A stretch of 16,637 bases of DNA, taken from contig JAEYRQ010000021.1 in the NCBI GenBank assembly GCA_023435545.1, forward strand, positions 1 to 16,637, in the 5' to 3' direction. Shown here piece after piece: positions 14,463-16,637 of the stretch (the stretch's first letter is position 1; each line of letters begins with the position of its first letter). Position numbers and translations under genes: made by a program. The notes below the pieces were generated by a model that was given only the letters and a program-made list of their open reading frames with translations, was not told the origin of the DNA and made no database searches. Source of the stretch: Pseudomonadota bacterium. Lineage in GTDB: Bacteria; Pseudomonadota; Alphaproteobacteria; Rhizobiales; Tepidamorphaceae.

Positions 14463-15406
14463 GGCGCCCTCCGCCCGCGCAGGCCGAGCGTGCCGGTGCC
14501 GACCAGCGCGAAGATGATGCCGACCAGCGTCGAGCCGACGGCGACCAGCAGCAGCGCCAGCGTGGCGCCGAGGCCGGCATCGGAGGTGCGGAAGAACTGG
14601 TCGTAGATGGCGTTGGCGATGAAGTCGTTGCCGCCGCCGCCGAGGATCGCGGGGATGGCGAAATCCGTCAGCGACAGGGTCAGCACCACGATGCCGGCGC
14701 CGACCAGGCCAGGCTTCGCCATCGGGATCGTGACGTGAACGAAGGCGCGGATCCAATTCGCGCCCAGCGACTCGGCGGCCCGCTCGGTGTCCTCGGGGAT
14801 CGCGGTCAGCGCCGGGGCGAGCATCAGCACGGCGAAGGGCAGCATGTACTGAACCAGCCCAAAAATGACCGCGGGATAGTTGTAGATCAGCCGGTAGGGA
14901 CCGAGTCCGACGAGGCCGAGCGCCTCGTTCACCAGCCCCTGGTTGCCGAGGATGATCAGCCAGCCATAGGCGCGTACGACTTGACCGATGAAGAAGGGCA
15001 GGAACAGCGCGATCAGCAGCAATTTCCGCATCGTGCCCGAGCAGGTGCGCACCATCACGTAGGCGTAGACGAAGGCGAGCGGCAGGGTGATCGCTGTGAC
15101 GATCGCCGCGCCCGTCAGGCTGCGGATCGAGACGTTGGTGAACAGCGGTTGGGTGACGGCACGGCGGTAGTTCTCCAACGTGTAGTCGTCCGACAGGAGG
15201 AAGGTCGATCGGTCGAGCGTCCTCAGACTCGTGTCCGCCATCTCGACCAGTCCGGCAGCCAGCAGCCCGATCAGCAGGATCGCCGGCAGCAGCATCACAT
15301 AGGGCAGGGCGGGCGCGAATCTGCGCGGCCAGACGGCGGCCGCCACGGCCTCCGCCGCGTCGAGGACGCGCCAGCGGATCGGATAGGCAGCAGCGGAACT
15401 GCGCAT
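14459..15406 (-). CDS. ABC transporter permease, PotB-like
   Basis: This is the first membrane subunit of the same importer. The 315-residue product has a basic N-terminus, a first membrane helix at about 32-55, and further helices to residue 305. The EAA loop is at about 207-233 (ERAAESLGANWIRAFVHV then TIPMAKPG). The sequence LPFFIGQVVRAYGWLIILG at 136-154 is characteristic of PotB-like permeases. ATG 15406 has AAGG shortly upstream and opens the N-terminal MRSSAAAYPIRWR. Upstream in-frame residues run through the repeat-bearing gap and lack family character. The binding-protein gene ends 299 nt upstream, an unusually long gap for this region. Confidence 0.92.
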   Translation of the reverse strand: MRSSAAAYPIRWRVLDAAEAVAAAVWPRRFAPALPYVMLLPAILLIGLLAAGLVEMADTSLRTLDRSTFLLSDDYTLENYRRAVTQPLFTNVSIRSLTGAAIVTAITLPLAFVYAYVMVRTCSGTMRKLLLIALFLPFFIGQVVRAYGWLIILGNQGLVNEALGLVGLGPYRLIYNYPAVIFGLVQYMLPFAVLMLAPALTAIPEDTERAAESLGANWIRAFVHVTIPMAKPGLVGAGIVVLTLSLTDFAIPAILGGGGNDFIANAIYDQFFRTSDAGLGATLALLLVAVGSTLVGIIFALVGTGTLGLRGRRAP

Positions 15407-15483
15407 CGGCCTTGTGTCGCCTTTCAGTTCATCATGCGCCGCGGTGCCCACTTCCGGCCCATCGAGGGCCGGTCGCGGACTGC

Positions 15484-15533
15484 CCCGCACCCGCCGCTTT
15501 GCGGCAACCTCTCCCCGCCAGGGGCGAGGTGGC
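15484..15533 (+). repeat. Dispersed intergenic palindromic repeat, copy 1
   Basis: The copy reads CCCGCACCCG, then the hairpin GCCGC-TTT-GCGGC (15493-15505), then a 24-nt hairpin at 15507-15530. The second stem is ACCTC, a T/C mismatch and CCCC paired with GGGG and GAGGT around the loop GCCA. This style of repeat (CACCCG, a GC hairpin, then ACCTCTCCCCGCC) is common between genes in many alphaproteobacterial genomes. It shares 16 identical bases, ACCTCTCCCCGCCAGG, with copy 2 read in reverse. Confidence 0.75.
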
Positions 15534-15600
15534 CGCGCGTGGTCCGCGTCACTGCCAGTCGCGAAGCGTCCGTACTCGCTGTAGCGGTGATGCCGGTCAC

Positions 15601-15651
15601 TTACCTCTCTCCTGGCGGGGAGAGGTCGGGCCGAAGGCCGGGTGTGGGGGC
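15601..15651 (-). repeat. Dispersed intergenic palindromic repeat, copy 2 (opposite orientation)
   Basis: Read on the minus strand, this copy gives CCCCACACCCG, the hairpin GGCC-TTC-GGCC (15639-15629), then ACCTCTCCCCGCCAGG continuing to 15603. The 24-nt stem at 15603-15626 pairs ten bases on each side, with one G-T wobble, around a four-base loop. It matches copy 1 closely but points the other way, so the two copies could also pair with each other into one long stem. Confidence 0.75.
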
Positions 15652-15705
15652 GCGGGCGGTTGCAGGCCGGATGCTGCGGCCGACTGCCCCCCTTCGCGTT
15701 CCCGG

Positions 15706-16637
15706 TCAGCTCTGCATGATCTCCTTGAACTTTGCGAACCAGTCGGACTGGTGCTCGACCTGGACCTGCGGCGGGACCAGCAGCAGCTTGGCGAAGTCCT
15801 CCGGCTTGACCGGGTAGGAGGGGTCGCCGACGAGGTCGGCCGGGGGCGTCAGGCCGGGGTAGACACCGGGCAGGCCGAGGCCGTCGAGCCAGACCTGCTG
15901 CGCATCCTTCGTCAGGGCGAAGTCGATGTACTGCTTGGCCCAGTAGAGCTCGTTCTCCGGCAGACCCTTGGGAATCCACAGCCCGTCGGTGTCGACCTTC
16001 GCTCCCTCCTCGGGAACCGTCCAACTCACCGCGATGCCGTTCTTCTTCGCCTCGCGGGCGTTGGAGCTGATCGTGCAGGCCAGGTCGATCTCGCCGTTCT
16101 GGAACCAGGCGGTGAAGTCCGGGTCCTCGCCGAGCAGCGGGTTCTGCTCCTTGACCTTGCGCATGAATTCCCAACAGGCGTCCATATTGTCCGGGATATC
16201 CTCGAACGTACCGCCGCCGGCGATCTGGGCGGGCGGCTGGAAGCCGATGCCGTCGTTGTAGAGGGCGATGCGGCCCTTGAACTTCGGATCGAGCAGAGCG
16301 TTCCACGAGGTCGGCGGGCCGTCGGGAAATGCCTCGTCGCGGTAGGCGAGCACGTAGACATAGGCGTAGGTGTTGACGATCGGGAAGCCCTCGAGCCCGA
16401 CCGGCTTGGCCAGCTCCAGCAGCCCCTCGAGGCCCGGCAGATCGGAAAGGTCCTCGGTGACGCCGCGCAGCGCCGACTTGGTGGCGTTGGCGGTGGTATC
16501 CCAGTTGATGTGGATCGGCGGCACCCGGTTCTGCGCGACGGCGGCCCAGACCTTGGGCTGGATCTCGTTGTCCTCGGTGAGATCGTGGCGGATGGCGATG
16601 CCGGTCTTGGCGGTGAAGTGATCGGAGACGCCGGCCT
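15706..16637 (-). CDS. ABC transporter substrate-binding protein, PotD-like (5' end outside window)
   Basis: This is the periplasmic binding protein of the importer, with its C-terminal part and stop in view and its N-terminus cut by the window edge. About 309 codons are visible. Reading continues without a stop beyond GTG 16524 to the edge (FTAKTGIAIRHDLTEDNE), so that GTG is internal and not a start. PotD-type features are PIVNTYAYVYVLAYR, SWNALLDPKFKGRIALYND and NGEIDLACTISSNAREAKKNG. They are followed by a late DGLWIPKGLPENELYWAKQY and a C-terminal WFAKFKEIMQS. The signal peptide must lie outside. Polyamine, amino-acid-derived or other cationic ligands are possible for this family; the ligand is not predicted. 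Confidence 0.9.
   Translation of the reverse strand, partial: AGVSDHFTAKTGIAIRHDLTEDNEIQPKVWAAVAQNRVPPIHINWDTTANATKSALRGVTEDLSDLPGLEGLLELAKPVGLEGFPIVNTYAYVYVLAYRDEAFPDGPPTSWNALLDPKFKGRIALYNDGIGFQPPAQIAGGGTFEDIPDNMDACWEFMRKVKEQNPLLGEDPDFTAWFQNGEIDLACTISSNAREAKKNGIAVSWTVPEEGAKVDTDGLWIPKGLPENELYWAKQYIDFALTKDAQQVWLDGLGLPGVYPGLTPPADLVGDPSYPVKPEDFAKLLLVPPQVQVEHQSDWFAKFKEIMQS

Larger units (their letters stand above)
15407..15705. other. 299-nt gap between the binding-protein and permease genes, with two repeat copies
   Basis: No credible gene is present in this stretch. It contains two facing copies of a palindromic repeat (described separately) with about 70 nt of undistinguished sequence between them. 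There is no T-run after the stems on the minus strand, so an efficient intrinsic terminator is not evident. The region most likely came from insertion of dispersed repeats into an operon that was once tighter. Confidence 0.6.

Noticed and set aside
15480..15660. CRISPR array or insertion-sequence ends
   Set aside because: There are only two copies, facing each other, with a single non-repeated spacer and no cas genes, transposase or target duplication. A dispersed palindromic repeat explains it.

Overview
This is a high-GC, densely packed stretch of chromosome. Gene content and repeat type point to an alphaproteobacterium, possibly of the Hyphomicrobiales or Rhodospirillales; no rRNA or other taxonomic marker is present, so this is inference. 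No tRNA, rRNA, CRISPR array, transposase or integrase was seen. Many neighbours overlap by 4 nt (ATGA) and intergenic space is very small.

Region 1 (21-5893, plus strand) is a five-gene fdsGBACD operon for a soluble NAD+-dependent, molybdenum (bis-MGD) formate dehydrogenase. FdsG, FdsB and FdsA are the electron-transfer and catalytic subunits. FdsC is the FdhD-like cofactor sulfuration factor and FdsD the small delta subunit. The enzyme is of the cysteine type (C372 of FdsA), not selenocysteine.

Region 2 (5890-9733, minus strand) reads in transcription order: an isocitrate lyase/PEP mutase superfamily enzyme, then dctP, dctQ and dctM of a tripartite TRAP transporter. It meets fdsD tail to tail, with both stop codons inside one CTAG. 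The natural reading is uptake of an organic acid and its cleavage or decarboxylation by a KRCGH-motif enzyme; the substrate cannot be read from sequence.

Region 3 (9734-11918, plus strand) starts with a 211-nt divergent control region holding a 17-nt inverted repeat. An intact agmatinase/ureohydrolase-family gene follows. After it come two broken genes joined at about 11430-11438: the first 170 codons of a polysaccharide-deacetylase-like (PuuE/allantoinase-like) gene, abutting out of frame the last 160 codons of an amidase-signature enzyme. This looks like an internal deletion, or an assembly join, in what was probably an agmatinase-deacetylase-amidase operon.

Region 4 (11888-16637, minus strand) is an ABC uptake operon of the PotD/PotB/PotC (spermidine/putrescine-like) type. 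It contains a solute-binding protein cut by the window edge, two permeases, a zinc-dependent medium-chain dehydrogenase and a HutC-like GntR/UTRA regulator. The last four genes are nearly all translationally coupled. A 299-nt gap between the binding protein and first permease carries two facing copies of a dispersed palindromic repeat. No ATPase gene is in view and it may lie beyond the right edge. The polyamine-type transporter next to an agmatinase-family gene suggests, by inference only, a locus for an amine or guanidino compound.
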